Source: Gammaproteobacteria bacterium (GTDB lineage: Bacteria; Pseudomonadota; Gammaproteobacteria; SZUA-140). From it: 42,466 nt of DNA. Shown here piece after piece: positions 1 to 9,276 of this stretch. Each line of letters opens with the position of its first letter. The first letter of the stretch is position 1. The notes under the pieces were generated by a model, which saw only the letters and a program-made list of their open reading frames with translations, was not told the DNA's origin and ran no database searches. The stretch spans positions 1-42,466 of the forward strand of contig JALSIC010000043.1 in the NCBI GenBank assembly GCA_026981935.1, in the 5' to 3' direction. Position numbers and translations under genes: made by a program.

Positions 1-2
1 CC

Positions 3-55
3 GCGTGCGCGCACGCAGACGGTGTTGGCGAAGCTTGCTGTAGAATGACTACAGC
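3..55. repeat. Palindrome plus hairpin at window start
   Basis: Positions 3-16 form a perfect 14-bp palindrome (GCGTGCGCGCACGC). Positions 37-43 and 49-55 form a perfect 7-bp inverted repeat (GCTGTAG / CTACAGC) with a 5-nt loop. There is no T-run after the hairpin, so it is not a typical intrinsic terminator. It may be the tail of a gene or a repeat that starts left of the window. Nothing else in 1-207 is recognisable beyond an AT-richer stretch at about 100-150 that could hold a promoter for the next gene. Confidence 0.5.
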
Positions 56-207
56 GGCGCTCCGCCGCCTTGCTGCGTGTCCGCACGCGGCGGCTGAACA
101 TGACATATATTGTTGCCGGGTTAATAAGTTCAACAACGGTTGAAGCACTTGTCCGAGGGGATCAAGAGGCAGAAGTCGTTTTCCTGAAAACGGGTTTTGA
201 GTACAGC

Positions 208-579
208 ATGAAAAAATTCACCATCATCGTCGGCATACTGGTATTACTGGGCAGCATCGTCTGGCTGGGCGCGAAAGACGCGCTGGTGCCCCTCGACAGA
301 CAAGTCATCCAGAAGCCACTCTACACCGTGGCTGAAACCATGGCCATGGACAGTGAACGGCCACCGCTGGTGTTCGGGCGCGCCTTCTGGGGTGCCTATC
401 CGGGCGCACGGGCCTTTCCCTCTGCCGAAGCGGCTCATCAGTTCCTGGTCGCCGAAGGCAAACAGGACCGGGCCTGGAGCATTTACCGCCTCTCGGGCGA
501 CTATGAGCTGGATACCTACGACCATCGGGGCGCGCGTTACACCGCCCGTTCCCTGCTGGCCGTAGAAGCAGTCGATTGA
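208..579 (+). CDS. Small membrane-anchored protein of unknown function
   Basis: Encodes about 123 residues. The N-terminus is a short basic stretch (MKK) followed by one hydrophobic segment (about residues 4-21). This is either an uncleaved membrane anchor or a signal peptide, and it leaves about 100 polar residues probably outside the cytoplasm. I do not recognise the family. The frame is open upstream to position 70, but the ATG at 208 is chosen because the signal-like sequence starts there and the upstream residues look non-coding. It stands alone; the next gene is on the opposite strand and convergent. No cysteines, haem motif or catalytic signature were seen. Confidence 0.6.
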   Translation: MKKFTIIVGILVLLGSIVWLGAKDALVPLDRQVIQKPLYTVAETMAMDSERPPLVFGRAFWGAYPGARAFPSAEAAHQFLVAEGKQDRAWSIYRLSGDYELDTYDHRGARYTARSLLAVEAVD

Positions 580-679
580 CCCGGATTTTACCTCGCCGCG
601 TATCCGCCGCAAGCGGGCCACGCAGGGCTTTCACGGACAACATCTCACGGCCCTGCGGGCTTTACGAAAAGCTCCGTTT

Positions 680-997
680 TCAGGGGGCCTGTGCAGCGAA
701 ATAGGCCGCCAGATCCGCGATGTCGGCATCACTCAGGCCTTGCACGGCCATGGCCATCATGGGATTCTGGCGTTTGCCGTCACGATAGGCTTTCATGGCT
801 GCAACGAGATATTCCGCTTCCTTGCCGGCCAGGGCCGGTGCAGCAACAGTACCTTTGCCAGCCGCCCCGTGGCAGGAGGTACACTTGGCGCTCTTGGCCT
901 TGCCGGCCTCGGCATCACCCCCGGCATGGGCAGGCGCGGACAGGCCAAACAGCAACAGGACACAAAGACACAAGAAAGCGCGATATGGATGCTTCAT
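680..997 (-). CDS. Periplasmic class I cytochrome c (c4/c5-like)
   Basis: A 105-residue small electron carrier. Residues 1-25 form a Sec signal peptide ending in AHA. The mature protein has one haem-binding motif CTSCH (residues 39-43). The candidate axial methionine is in the NPMMAM stretch (about residues 79-83), and a C-terminal helix contains LAAYFAAQ. This layout matches single-haem cytochromes of the c5/c553 or c4-half type. A strong ribosome site (GGAGGG) lies just upstream of the ATG. The next gene upstream on the same strand also encodes a CxxCH protein, so the two may be co-transcribed and serve the same electron-transfer chain. The redox partner cannot be told from the sequence. 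Confidence 0.88.
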   Translation of the reverse strand: MKHPYRAFLCLCVLLLFGLSAPAHAGGDAEAGKAKSAKCTSCHGAAGKGTVAAPALAGKEAEYLVAAMKAYRDGKRQNPMMAMAVQGLSDADIADLAAYFAAQAP

Positions 998-1045
998 GGC
1001 AACCCTCCTCTCATCCCGGCAACGATTCGTGTCAGCCTTTCAGGC

Positions 1046-1801
1046 TCAAACCACACCGCCGTTTTCAGCCACCTCGGGCGGCAGGCGATAAAACCACATC
1101 TGATAGATGGACACCAGCCACTGGCAGGCAAAGGCCAGGCCCATGAGCACGCCGCTGATCATCACCACCCAGGCGAAGGGCTCGTAGACCTTGGTCAGAT
1201 ACCAGGAAAAGATATCGAACAGAATGGCCAGAAACGGTGTCACGATGATGGCACACTTGAGCCAGGCAGGCCGAAGATAGGCATGGCAGAAGATATAACC
1301 GGTAATGAAAAAGATGAAGGTGATCCCAAAGAGGTGGATGTGGGAGACCCGCACCAGGGTGAAGATGTCCATGCCGGTATCCAGCTCCACCATCTCCATG
1401 ACCTTTTCATAGCTGCCAAAGGCGGGGATGTGGGGGTTGCTCCCGTTGTGACAACTCAGGCAGCGCTTTTCCATGATGGGCGCGATGGTGCGCTCGAACT
1501 CATCCTCCTTGGCACCGCGGCGCACCCATGCGATGATCTCGTCCCGCTCGCCGGTGGGCAACATGGAGGCCATGGGCCCCTTGAGGGCCGTTTCCAGGCG
1601 GGTATCCGCCTTGCTGCCGCTGTAGGCGATGATCAGGTCCCGCACCGACAGGCCCGGCTTGCCGTCGTGTCCGGCATGGGATTCGAAGACATAGATCATG
1701 GCGAAGAGATAGCCCACGCCCAGCACCACCAGGGCCGAGGTGTAGAGCAGACGCATGCTGCAGGGCATGAGCGTGAAATGGATGCAGTGCGGACCACGCA
1801 T
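1046..1801 (-). CDS. Membrane protein with one c-type haem motif
   Basis: A 251-residue membrane protein. A first membrane segment (about residues 19-38) is followed by a region with a single CxxCH motif, CLSCH at residues 114-118, preceded by a helix typical of cytochrome c domains (FERTIAPIMEKRC). Three further hydrophobic segments follow (about 156-175, 182-203, 208-232). Histidines at about 154 and 156, at the mouth of the second segment, could be metal or haem ligands. The ATG at 1801 has an AAAAGGA ribosome site 8 nt upstream. I recognise this as a conserved unknown of lithotrophic gammaproteobacteria, but I know of no proven role. Sitting 48 bp upstream of the soluble cytochrome c gene, it may pass electrons to it. 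Confidence 0.72.
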   Translation of the reverse strand: MRGPHCIHFTLMPCSMRLLYTSALVVLGVGYLFAMIYVFESHAGHDGKPGLSVRDLIIAYSGSKADTRLETALKGPMASMLPTGERDEIIAWVRRGAKEDEFERTIAPIMEKRCLSCHNGSNPHIPAFGSYEKVMEMVELDTGMDIFTLVRVSHIHLFGITFIFFITGYIFCHAYLRPAWLKCAIIVTPFLAILFDIFSWYLTKVYEPFAWVVMISGVLMGLAFACQWLVSIYQMWFYRLPPEVAENGGVV

Positions 1802-1889
1802 GGCACAAATCCTTTTGGATCGGGAAAGGCGCAGGGTGCGTGGAGTATATCACACAATACCGGCCATCCATGGCAAAAGAGCCCGGCCG

Positions 1890-2087
1890 CTACCAGCCGA
1901 AGGGGACCTTTTCGTGGAGATCGTCCGGCGTCACGGATTCGTATTCGGTGCGCACCTCGTGCAAGGCATACCACTCCCGGCAGGCCGCCATGGCCTCGTC
2001 CGGGTTGGGGAATGTCCACAGGACCTGCCCCCATTGGGTCATCAGGGTCGCTGTATTGTCGGGCCAGATTTTGATATAGAACGTCAT
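1890..2087 (-). CDS. Short conserved-looking protein of unknown function
   Basis: Encodes about 65 residues starting MTFYIKIWPDNTATL and ending KVPFGW. No signal peptide or membrane segment is seen. It is rich in aromatic residues and looks like a small alpha/beta cytosolic protein. The ATG at 2087 is preferred over an upstream in-frame start (2153) because a GAGGAAA ribosome site lies just before it. The pattern (short strands and a helix DEAMAACREWYALH) looks like a real protein rather than a chance frame. It is divergent from the DUF255 gene. Function unknown. Confidence 0.6.
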   Translation of the reverse strand: MTFYIKIWPDNTATLMTQWGQVLWTFPNPDEAMAACREWYALHEVRTEYESVTPDDLHEKVPFGW

Positions 2088-2174
2088 GCGTTTTTCCTCG
2101 TCTGTTGACTTGTGAGGCCACGGTACCGAAGGGCCATGACAAAGCAGTGACATTTCCTTGAAATCTTTGTGACA

Positions 2175-2222
2175 ACCCCTTGAATGACCCCTTGAATGAC
2201 CCCTTGAATGACCCCTTGAATG
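2175..2222. repeat. 12-bp tandem repeat, four copies
   Basis: Four perfect head-to-tail copies of ACCCCTTGAATG, ending 32 bp before the start codon of the DUF255 gene and lying between two divergent genes. Because the unit is a multiple of 3, it reads through in frame as (NDPL)n on the plus strand and (SFKG)n on the minus strand. Confidence 0.97.
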
Positions 2223-2254
2223 ACAAATGGGGGTATCGCGACTATAGTCATGGC

Positions 2255-4306
2255 ATGAACCGCCTCAGCATGGAGACGAGTCCCTACCTGCGCCAGCATG
2301 CGGACAATCCCGTGGACTGGTATCCCTGGTGTGCGCAGGCCCTGGAGCGGGCACGTCGCGAGGGCCGCCCCATCCTGCTGTCCATCGGTTATTCGGCCTG
2401 TCACTGGTGCCATGTCATGGCCCACGAATCCTTTGCCGACCCCGCCACGGCCGAACTCATGAACGCCCTGTTCGTCAATATCAAGGTGGACCGTGAGGAA
2501 CGGCCCGACCTGGACAGGATCTACCAGGCCGCTCACCAGCTTCTCAACCGCCGGGGCGGCGGCTGGCCGCTCACCGTCTTCCTCGACCCTCATGACCTCA
2601 CGGCCTTTTTCGCCGGCACCTATTTCCCTCCCGAACCCCGTTACGGCCTGCCGGGCTTCCCTGAACTGCTGCAACGCGTGGCTGCTTTCTACCGCACGCA
2701 TCACGACGAGATCGAATCCCAGAACCGGCGCCTCCAGGAAGCACTGGCCTCCCTGAATCCTTCGGGCCGTCACGAAGGAACGTTCACCGCACTGCCCCTG
2801 GACCTGGCCCGCCAGCAGCTGGGCCGGGCTTTCGATGCCCGCCATGGCGGCTTCGGCGGGGCGCCCAAGTTTCCCCAGCCGACCCAGCTCGAGAGGCTCC
2901 TGCGTCATCGGGCCAGGACCCATGACCCGCAGGCTCTGCACATGGCCTGTTTCACGCTGGAGCGCATGGCCGCGGGTGGCCTATACGACCACCTGGGCGG
3001 CGGGTTCTTCCGCTATGCCGTGGACGAGCGCTGGGAGATTCCCCATTTCGAGAAAATGCTCTACGACAACGCCCAGCTGCTGGCCCTCTATGCCCAGGCC
3101 TGGGCGGCCACCGGACAGGCGCTGTTCGCCACGGTGGCCGAGGAGACGGCCGCATGGGCGCTGCGCGAGATGCACGCGCCCCAGGGGGCCTTCTATGCAG
3201 CGCTGGATGCTGACAGTGAAGGCGGGGAAGGGGCGTACTATGTCTGGGACCGGAAAACGGTTCAGGCGGTGTTGTCCGAGCCGGAATACCGCGTCCTCGC
3301 CGCCGTCTTCGGTCTCGACGCTCCCCCCAACTTCGAAGGACGCTGGCACTTGCGCCGCACCGCCGGCGTGCCCGGAGACGGGGCAAGCGAGGACCTTCTG
3401 AAAGACGCATGCACCCGACTCCTCAAGGCGCGTGCCGCACGAACGCCGCCGGCGCGGGACGAGAAGATCCTCACGGCCTGGAACGCCCTCATGATCCGCG
3501 GCCTGGCCATGGCCGCGCGTCTTCTTGCCCCACACGCCCGCGGGGGCGCGATGTGCGCAGCCTGGGAGGCGGCCGCCACCCGGGCGCTGGATTTCATCCG
3601 TGCCGAGCTGTGGCGGGATGGCCGCCTGCGGGCGTGCTGGACGGCGGGGCGGGTCGGCCCCCCGGCGTATCTGGACGACTACGCCTTCCTGCTCGATGCG
3701 CTGCTTGAACTCCTGCAGCTGCGCTGGCGGTCCGAGGACCTGGCTTTCGCCTCTGCCCTGGCAGAGGCTTTGCTCAGCCATTTCATGGACACCGAAAAGG
3801 GGGGATTCTATTTCACCGCCCACGATCATGAACGGCTCATCCACCGCCCCAAGCCCTATGGCGACGAGGCACTGCCCAGCGGAAACGGGGTGGCCGCGCG
3901 CGCATTGCTGCGCCTGGGGCATCTCCTGGGCGAGACGCGTTATCTGCAGGCAGCCGATGCCTGCCTGCGCAATGCCTGGTCGGCCATACAGGAACTGCCC
4001 TATGGTCACGCCTCCTTGCTCGATGCGCTGGAAGCGCTGCTCACGCCGCCGACATTGATCATCCTGCGCGGCCAGCCGGAAACCCTTCGCGACTGGCAGC
4101 GCGAGGCCCTGGCGTCGCATGATCCCCACCGCCTGGTCTTCGCCATTCCCGACACGGTGACAAGCCTGCCAACCGCCCTCGGTGCCTATGCGCCAGGAGG
4201 CAAACGAAAGGCCGTCGCCTATTTCTGCCGCGGCACGCACTGCGCCCCCCCTCTCATCCGCCTGGAGGATTTACAGGCGGCGCTCCGGGAGGCTGCCGCT
4301 CCATGA
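2255..4306 (+). CDS. DUF255 / YyaL-type thioredoxin-domain protein
   Basis: A 683-residue cytosolic protein of the family known as DUF255, YyaL or spermatogenesis-associated protein 20. The N-terminal thioredoxin-like domain carries the family signature around Cys49-His-Trp-Cys52 ([13 protein letters not shown]). The rest looks like an alpha/alpha-barrel of the six-hairpin type with the family stretches [13 protein letters not shown] and [15 protein letters not shown]. Length is close to the family norm. An in-frame TTG at 2180 would add 25 residues made of a short tandem repeat. The ATG at 2255 ([19 protein letters not shown]) matches the usual family start. The physiological role is not established; a redox or sugar-binding role is inferred from the folds. 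The stop overlaps the kelch gene start by 4 bp (ATGA), suggesting co-translation. Confidence 0.92.
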   Translation: MNRLSMETSPYLRQHADNPVDWYPWCAQALERARREGRPILLSIGYSACHWCHVMAHESFADPATAELMNALFVNIKVDREERPDLDRIYQAAHQLLNRRGGGWPLTVFLDPHDLTAFFAGTYFPPEPRYGLPGFPELLQRVAAFYRTHHDEIESQNRRLQEALASLNPSGRHEGTFTALPLDLARQQLGRAFDARHGGFGGAPKFPQPTQLERLLRHRARTHDPQALHMACFTLERMAAGGLYDHLGGGFFRYAVDERWEIPHFEKMLYDNAQLLALYAQAWAATGQALFATVAEETAAWALREMHAPQGAFYAALDADSEGGEGAYYVWDRKTVQAVLSEPEYRVLAAVFGLDAPPNFEGRWHLRRTAGVPGDGASEDLLKDACTRLLKARAARTPPARDEKILTAWNALMIRGLAMAARLLAPHARGGAMCAAWEAAATRALDFIRAELWRDGRLRACWTAGRVGPPAYLDDYAFLLDALLELLQLRWRSEDLAFASALAEALLSHFMDTEKGGFYFTAHDHERLIHRPKPYGDEALPSGNGVAARALLRLGHLLGETRYLQAADACLRNAWSAIQELPYGHASLLDALEALLTPPTLIILRGQPETLRDWQREALASHDPHRLVFAIPDTVTSLPTALGAYAPGGKRKAVAYFCRGTHCAPPLIRLEDLQAALREAAAP

Positions 4307-5700
4307 AACGCACCCGGCTGAAATCCGTTCTGGGATCTGCTCTGGGATCCGTTCTGGGATCCGTTCTGGGAATCGTTTTTCTGGCGGCGGTGCTTGCCCT
4401 GCCCGGCTCTGCCAGCCTGGCCGCAGGCCAGGCCGACACGGTATGGATCCCAGGCTGGCGCCAGACGGCGCCCCTGCAGACACCGCGGGCAGGCGCCGCC
4501 GTAGTGGCCGCGGGGGAGTATCTCTATGTCATCGGCGGCATCGACGGCCGCGATTTTCTGCGCAGCGTGGAATACACCCGTTTCCGGCCCGATGGCACCC
4601 TGGAGCCCTGGCAAACCGCGCCAGCCTTGCAGGAGGCGCGGGGGTTTTTCGGGGCAGTGACCCACGACGGATATCTCTACGTCGCAGGCGGCGCCAACGG
4701 ACCCGGTGGCAAAAACCTGTTGCGCAGCGTCGAGCGCGCACGTCTTCTCCCTGACGGCGGCCTCGGGCCCTGGGAGCGTCTCCCCGGCCAGCTCAGTCTG
4801 CCGCGAAGATGCATCAAGCTCAGCGTGGCAGGTGGAAGACTCTATGCCCTGGGTGGTTTCAGCGGTACGCTCCTGGACACGGTGGAAAGCGCGCCCTTCC
4901 TGCCCGATGGCGGGCTGGGTACCTGGACCATGGCGGAAGACCGGCTCACCCTGCCCCGTTATGTCAATGCCGTGCAAAATTCCGGCGAGGCCGTCTATCT
5001 CCTCGGCGGGCATCGTGAAACCGAAGGCACGGGGCTGCAAGCGGTGGAATATGCCCGCATCCGGGGAAACAGCCTCGCTCCATGGCAACGCACGGCTTCC
5101 CTGCAACAGGGCCGCTACGCCCTGGCGGCAGCACTGCACGGCGATTATCTTTATGCGCTGGGCGGACTGGATGGCGCCATCTACACCGACCGCATCGAGA
5201 AAGCACGCATCCGGGAAGACCTCGGCCTGGACGGCTGGCGAACCACCACCTCCCTGTCTTCGCCACGCGCCAATTTCGCGGTCGTCGTGCGCAATGGCTT
5301 TATCTATGTCATCGGCGGCACCAACCGCGACGGCTATTATCGCAGCGTGGAATATGCCCGCTTCGACAGCCGGGGTGACATCGGATTCCGGGGGACACCG
5401 GCGGAAGCCGCGGCCTACGAAGCCGCCCGGCAAGAGCGCGGGATCCGGCGCCGGCCACTGCCCAATGCCGGCATCATCACCCGCGTCATCCAGACCCGCA
5501 GTTACAGCTACCTCGAAGTGGAAACGGCAGGGCGACGCACCTGGCTCGCCGCACCGCGAGGGGATTTTTCGACCGGTCAGCACATCCGTTACAGCCGCGG
5601 CGTGGCCATGCAGAACTTCCACAGCAGGGCCCTCAACAGGGCATTTGCGGAAATCCTCTTCGTGGAGCGGGCCGAACCCCTGGAACAAGACGTTCCATAA
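4303..5700 (+). CDS. Secreted kelch-repeat protein with NrfJ-like C-terminal domain
   Basis: A 465-residue exported protein. The N-terminus is a signal peptide whose hydrophobic part is made of four SVLG/SALG units, ending near ASLAAGQA. About six kelch motifs follow, each with a GG pair ([48 protein letters not shown]), with a spacing of about 50 residues that fits a six-bladed beta-propeller. After a charged linker, residues from about 390 ([17 protein letters not shown]) to 455 ([12 protein letters not shown]) resemble the small NrfJ-like OB-fold domain of periplasmic proteins. This is recalled family resemblance and has not been searched. It lies directly behind the DUF255 gene with a 4-bp overlap. 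Ligand unknown; periplasmic or surface location is inferred from the signal peptide. Confidence 0.82.
   Translation: MKRTRLKSVLGSALGSVLGSVLGIVFLAAVLALPGSASLAAGQADTVWIPGWRQTAPLQTPRAGAAVVAAGEYLYVIGGIDGRDFLRSVEYTRFRPDGTLEPWQTAPALQEARGFFGAVTHDGYLYVAGGANGPGGKNLLRSVERARLLPDGGLGPWERLPGQLSLPRRCIKLSVAGGRLYALGGFSGTLLDTVESAPFLPDGGLGTWTMAEDRLTLPRYVNAVQNSGEAVYLLGGHRETEGTGLQAVEYARIRGNSLAPWQRTASLQQGRYALAAALHGDYLYALGGLDGAIYTDRIEKARIREDLGLDGWRTTTSLSSPRANFAVVVRNGFIYVIGGTNRDGYYRSVEYARFDSRGDIGFRGTPAEAAAYEAARQERGIRRRPLPNAGIITRVIQTRSYSYLEVETAGRRTWLAAPRGDFSTGQHIRYSRGVAMQNFHSRALNRAFAEILFVERAEPLEQDVP
4324..4371 (+). repeat. 12-bp tandem repeat encoding the signal-peptide core
   Basis: Four copies of TCCGTTCTGGGA (the second copy reads TCTGCTCTGGGA) lie inside the kelch gene. 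Each encodes Ser-Val-Leu-Gly (Ser-Ala-Leu-Gly in copy 2), at residues 8-23, so copy number sets the length of the hydrophobic core of the signal peptide without shifting the frame. Confidence 0.97.
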
Positions 5701-5789
5701 TACCGTCCGGGTCCGACATGCGGCCATGGACAACACTGTGCCGGCAATTTATGCTTCCTCATTTTCGCAAAAAATCATGACAAGGAGCC

Positions 5790-6599
5790 ATGGTCCGGTT
5801 CGCAAAAAATCTGACAGAAAGCAGTTTTTTTCAGCGTTTCATCATCGCCGTCATCGTTCTCAATGGCGCCGTCGTGGGGATGGAGACCTATCCCGGTTTC
5901 GCGGCCCGCTGGGGTGGCATACTGGAACTCATCAACCAGCTCTGCCTTGCCATCTTCACCGTGGAAATCACCCTGCGCATCCTGGCCCATGGAAAACGCC
6001 CCTGGCGTTTTTTCACCGATGGCTGGAATGTTTTTGATTTCGTCATCGTAGGCGCGGCCTATCTTCCGGGTCTCTCGGAACAGAGCACGCTGCTGCGCCT
6101 GATCCGGCTGCTGCGGGTACTGCGCCTGCTGAGCACGCTGCCCAGCCTGCAGATGATGGTGGCCGCCCTCGTCCACAGCATCCCGCGCATCGGGCAGATG
6201 GCGCTCATGGCCAGCCTGCTGTTCTACATCTACGCCGTGGCCGGTACCTCCCTGTTCGGCCATCACGATCCGGAACACTGGGGCAGCCTGCACGTGGCCC
6301 TGCTCAGCCTCTTCCGCACGCTCACCCTGGAAGACTGGACCGATCTCATGTACACCGCCATGGAGGCCTATCCATGGGCATGGATCTTCTTTGTGAGTTT
6401 CGTGCTGCTGGCCACCTTCATCATCTTCAACATGCTCATCGGCATCATCCTCAACAGCATGGAAGAGGCGCGCGCCAAAATCCACGAAGAACAGGTCGCC
6501 GCCGCCGGCACCGCCGATCTCGATGCCGAATTGCAAAAGGCCAAGGAGGCGCTCGCGGCGCTGGAGCGCGCGCTGGAACGCCACCGCGAGAACAAATAG
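5790..6599 (+). CDS. Single-domain voltage-gated cation channel (NaChBac-like)
   Basis: A 269-residue six-helix ion-transport protein that would form tetramers in the inner membrane. S1 is about residues 14-33, S2 45-64 and S3 78-93. S4 carries four arginines at three-residue spacing (Arg103, 106, 109, 112), the classic voltage sensor. S5 is about 135-157, followed by the pore loop and selectivity filter TLEDWTD (179-185), then S6 (198-222) and a C-terminal coiled coil (AELQKAKEALAALERALERH). Well-studied bacterial sodium channels have TLESWSM or similar, so this filter has two more acidic residues. A good ribosome site (AAGGAG) precedes the ATG. It is probably transcribed alone. Voltage gating is well supported; ion preference is inferred. 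Confidence 0.92.
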   Translation: MVRFAKNLTESSFFQRFIIAVIVLNGAVVGMETYPGFAARWGGILELINQLCLAIFTVEITLRILAHGKRPWRFFTDGWNVFDFVIVGAAYLPGLSEQSTLLRLIRLLRVLRLLSTLPSLQMMVAALVHSIPRIGQMALMASLLFYIYAVAGTSLFGHHDPEHWGSLHVALLSLFRTLTLEDWTDLMYTAMEAYPWAWIFFVSFVLLATFIIFNMLIGIILNSMEEARAKIHEEQVAAAGTADLDAELQKAKEALAALERALERHRENK

Positions 6600-6699
6600 T
6601 ACCGCAAACCCGGACGAACCGCGCCCTCCCGGGATGCCGGTCCCCGAAGGCTGCCGCCAGGCGATGTGATGCGCATCAACCGGTGATCGCAGGCCTCCC

Positions 6700-7632
6700 T
6701 CAGAAGACGCTGCCGAAGGCCGCCCGGTAGCGCTCTTTGAAATCTTCCGGGGTGAAGTGGTGGTTCTGGGTGCCGTGGTGCGCGATCTTGATGGCGCCCA
6801 GGAGGGAGGCGATGCGGCCCGTGGTTTCCAGCCCCAGGCCGTTCATGAGGCCATAGAGCAGGCCGGCGCGATAGGCATCGCCGCAACCGGTGGGGTCACT
6901 GACGGCCTCGGGGCGGACGACGGGAATGTCGATCTCCTTGCGCGCGGTGTAGATGCGTGATCCCTTGGCGCCGCGGGTGATGAACACGGCCTCGACGTGC
7001 TCCGCCATTTCGTGGGGCGACAGCCCGGTGCGCTCCTGGAACAGTTCTGCCTCGTAGTCGTTGAGGGCCAGCCACGTGGCCTTGTCGAGGAAGCCGCGCA
7101 GGTCGTCGCCGTCGAACATGGGCAGGCCCTGGCCGGGATCGAAGACGAAGGGGATGCCCAGTTCGTGGAACTGCTGGGCGTGTTCGAGCATGCCCTCGCG
7201 GCCGTCGGGGGAGACGATGCCCAGGGTGATGCCCTGGGCATCGCTCACCTTGTTCTCGTGGGCAAGCCCCATGGCGCCGGGATGAAAGGCGGTGATCTGG
7301 TTGTCGTCCAGATCCGTGGTGATGTAGGCCTGTGCGGTATAGGCCTCCTGGAACACCTTGATGTGCCGGCGGCTGATGCCGCACTCGTCCAGCCAGCGGG
7401 CATAGGGCTCGAAGTCCTTGCCCACGGTGGCCATGGGCACCCCGTCGCCGCCCAGCAATTTGAGGTTGTAGGCAATGTTGCCGGCGCAGCCGCCGAACTC
7501 GCGGCGCATCTCGGGGACCATGAAGGAGACGTTGAGCATGTGCACCTTGTCCGGCAGGATGTGGTTCTTGAAATGGTCCGGAAAGACCATGATGGTGTCG
7601 TAGGCCATGGAGCCGCAGATAAGCGCTGTCAT
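6700..7632 (-). CDS. PfkB-family carbohydrate/adenosine kinase
   Basis: A 310-residue ribokinase-family enzyme that would phosphorylate a sugar or nucleoside with ATP in the cytosol. It shows the N-terminal glycine pair region (FGGCAGNIAYNL, about residues 46-57) and the C-terminal PfkB signature DPTGCGDAYRAG (246-257), in which Asp252 is the expected catalytic base. The start at 7632 (MTALICGSMAYDTIM) is chosen because the beta-strand of the fold begins there; the upstream extension looks non-coding. Bacterial relatives are often annotated as adenosine kinase or simply carbohydrate kinase, and the sequence alone does not fix the substrate. It lies 93 bp downstream of gcvPB on the same strand. 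Confidence 0.86.
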   Translation of the reverse strand: MTALICGSMAYDTIMVFPDHFKNHILPDKVHMLNVSFMVPEMRREFGGCAGNIAYNLKLLGGDGVPMATVGKDFEPYARWLDECGISRRHIKVFQEAYTAQAYITTDLDDNQITAFHPGAMGLAHENKVSDAQGITLGIVSPDGREGMLEHAQQFHELGIPFVFDPGQGLPMFDGDDLRGFLDKATWLALNDYEAELFQERTGLSPHEMAEHVEAVFITRGAKGSRIYTARKEIDIPVVRPEAVSDPTGCGDAYRAGLLYGLMNGLGLETTGRIASLLGAIKIAHHGTQNHHFTPEDFKERYRAAFGSVF

Positions 7633-7690
7633 TTTCCTGTCCTGTTCTGTTGTTCTATCTATCAAGATTGAAAGGTTAAGCTGATATTGG

Positions 7691-7732
7691 CCTGGTTTGG
7701 TGCGGTTCGCTGTGCTCACCGCACCCTACGGC
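7691..7732. repeat. REP-like hairpin overlapping the gcvPB stop codon
   Basis: An 8-bp perfect inverted repeat (GGTGCGGT at 7699-7706, ACCGCACC at 7718-7725) with an 11-nt loop, flanked by CCTACGG. Read on the minus strand (GTAGGGTGCGGTGAGC...) it resembles the dispersed GTAGGGTGCG-type palindromic repeats seen in many proteobacterial genomes. The TAG stop of gcvPB (7726-7728) is part of the element. It may stabilise the gcv mRNA 3' end. Confidence 0.65.
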
Positions 7733-9198
7733 TTACCCTCATCTCCTTCCCACACCAGATCCAGTTCGCGTGCGGCGCGCACGTCGTCCAGGCGGCGTAC
7801 CGGCAAGGTGTGGGGTGCGGTCTTGACCGTCTCGGGCCGCGTTTCGGCTTCGTGCTGGATGGCGGCCATGGCGGCGGCGAAGGCATCCAGGGTGGCCTTG
7901 TCCTCGGTTTCCGTGGGCTCGATGAGAAAGCATTCCGGCACCAGAAGGGGAAAATACGTGGTCGGCGCATGCATGCCATGATCCAGCAGGCGCTTGGCGA
8001 AATCCATGGCGTTCACGCCCAGTTCCCTGGCCTGGCGTCTGAGCGTGATGATGAATTCATGGGTGGCGCGACGCTCGGGAAAGGCGGGCTCGAAACCGGC
8101 CTCGCGCAGGCGTGCCATGAGGTAATTGGCATTGAGGGTGGCATACTCGGCAACCCGCTCCATCCCCTCGCGTCCCAGGAGGCGGGCATAGACGTAGGCG
8201 CGCAGCAGCACGCCCATGTTGCCGCCGAAGGCGGAGAGGCGGCCGATGCTGTGGGGGCGGTCGGACTCTTCCAGCCAGCGGTAGGTTTCGCCTTCGCGAG
8301 CCACGATGGGCAGGGGCAGATAGGGCAGCAGGCGTTCGCCCACGCCCACGGGACCAGCGCCCGGGCCGCCGCCGCCGTGGGGCGTGGAGAAGGTCTTGTG
8401 GAGGTTGAGGTGGATCACGTCGAAGCCCATGTCGCCGGGACGCACCTTGCCCAGGATGGCATTGAGGTTGGCGCCATCGTAATAGAGCAGGCCGCCCGCC
8501 TCGTGAACGATGCCCGCGATTTCGATGATGCGCCGCTCGAACACGCCCAGCGTGGAGGGATTGGTGAGCATGAGGCCCGCCGTCTGGGGGCCCACAGCGG
8601 CACGCAGCGCTTCCAGGTCCACGTCTCCCTGGGCATCGGTGGGAATCTCGCGCGCCGTATAGCCGCACATCACCGCCGTGGCGGGATTGGTCCCGTGGGC
8701 GGCGTCGGGCACCAGAATCTCGCGCCGCGCCGTATCCCCCCGGGCATCGTGATAGGCGCGGATCATGGCGATACCGGCGAATTCACCCTGGGCACCGGCC
8801 ATGGGCGCCAGGGACACGCCCTGCATGCCCGTCACGGTCTTGAGGATCTCCTGCAGTTCGAAGAGACAGGCCAGCAGCCCCTGGCCGGTGGCGACCGGCG
8901 CCAGGGGATGGCGACCGAGGAAACCGGGCAGCATGGCGAGGGTGTTGCACGCGCGGGGATTGTATTTCATGGTGCAGGACCCCAGCGGATAGAACTGGGT
9001 GTCGATGGCGAAATTGCGTTGCGAAAGCCGCGTGTAGTGGCGCACCACCTGCATCTCCGAGACTTCGGGCAGGGCGGGCGGTGCCTCGCGCAGCAGTTCG
9101 GCGGGCATATCGACGGGCCTGGCAGGCGCCTCGGGCGCGTGTGCCGGATTGCGCCGTCCGGGACGGGACTGTTCGAAGATGAGGGGACTCTCGTTCAT
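7726..9198 (-). CDS. gcvPB: Glycine dehydrogenase (decarboxylating) subunit 2
   Basis: About 490 residues, the C-terminal half of the P-protein of the glycine cleavage system. P-protein decarboxylates glycine on pyridoxal phosphate and passes the aminomethyl group to the lipoyl arm of GcvH. The PLP-lysine region [18 protein letters not shown] is present (Lys near residue 268), with the glycine-rich stretch after it typical of this subunit. Two adjacent ATGs (9201, 9198) exist. The AAAGG ribosome site is 6 nt from 9198 and only 3 nt from 9201, so 9198 is chosen. It follows gcvPA by 78 bp on the same strand and is the last gene of the gcv cluster. The split GcvPA/GcvPB form is used here instead of one fused GcvP. 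Confidence 0.96.
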   Translation of the reverse strand: MNESPLIFEQSRPGRRNPAHAPEAPARPVDMPAELLREAPPALPEVSEMQVVRHYTRLSQRNFAIDTQFYPLGSCTMKYNPRACNTLAMLPGFLGRHPLAPVATGQGLLACLFELQEILKTVTGMQGVSLAPMAGAQGEFAGIAMIRAYHDARGDTARREILVPDAAHGTNPATAVMCGYTAREIPTDAQGDVDLEALRAAVGPQTAGLMLTNPSTLGVFERRIIEIAGIVHEAGGLLYYDGANLNAILGKVRPGDMGFDVIHLNLHKTFSTPHGGGGPGAGPVGVGERLLPYLPLPIVAREGETYRWLEESDRPHSIGRLSAFGGNMGVLLRAYVYARLLGREGMERVAEYATLNANYLMARLREAGFEPAFPERRATHEFIITLRRQARELGVNAMDFAKRLLDHGMHAPTTYFPLLVPECFLIEPTETEDKATLDAFAAAMAAIQHEAETRPETVKTAPHTLPVRRLDDVRAARELDLVWEGDEGKP

Positions 9199-9276
9199 CA
9201 TGGGCCTTTCATCACGCATCACCCTTTTGCCCTCAGCAGGTCGCCGGCTGGCCGCGCAGGGTCACGGTGGCCATGT

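Noticed and set aside
740-2074. A plus-strand open frame of 444 codons opposite the two cytochrome genes
   Set aside because: Translation is His/Gly/Gln-rich shadow sequence; the minus-strand genes have haem motifs, signal or membrane segments and ribosome sites.
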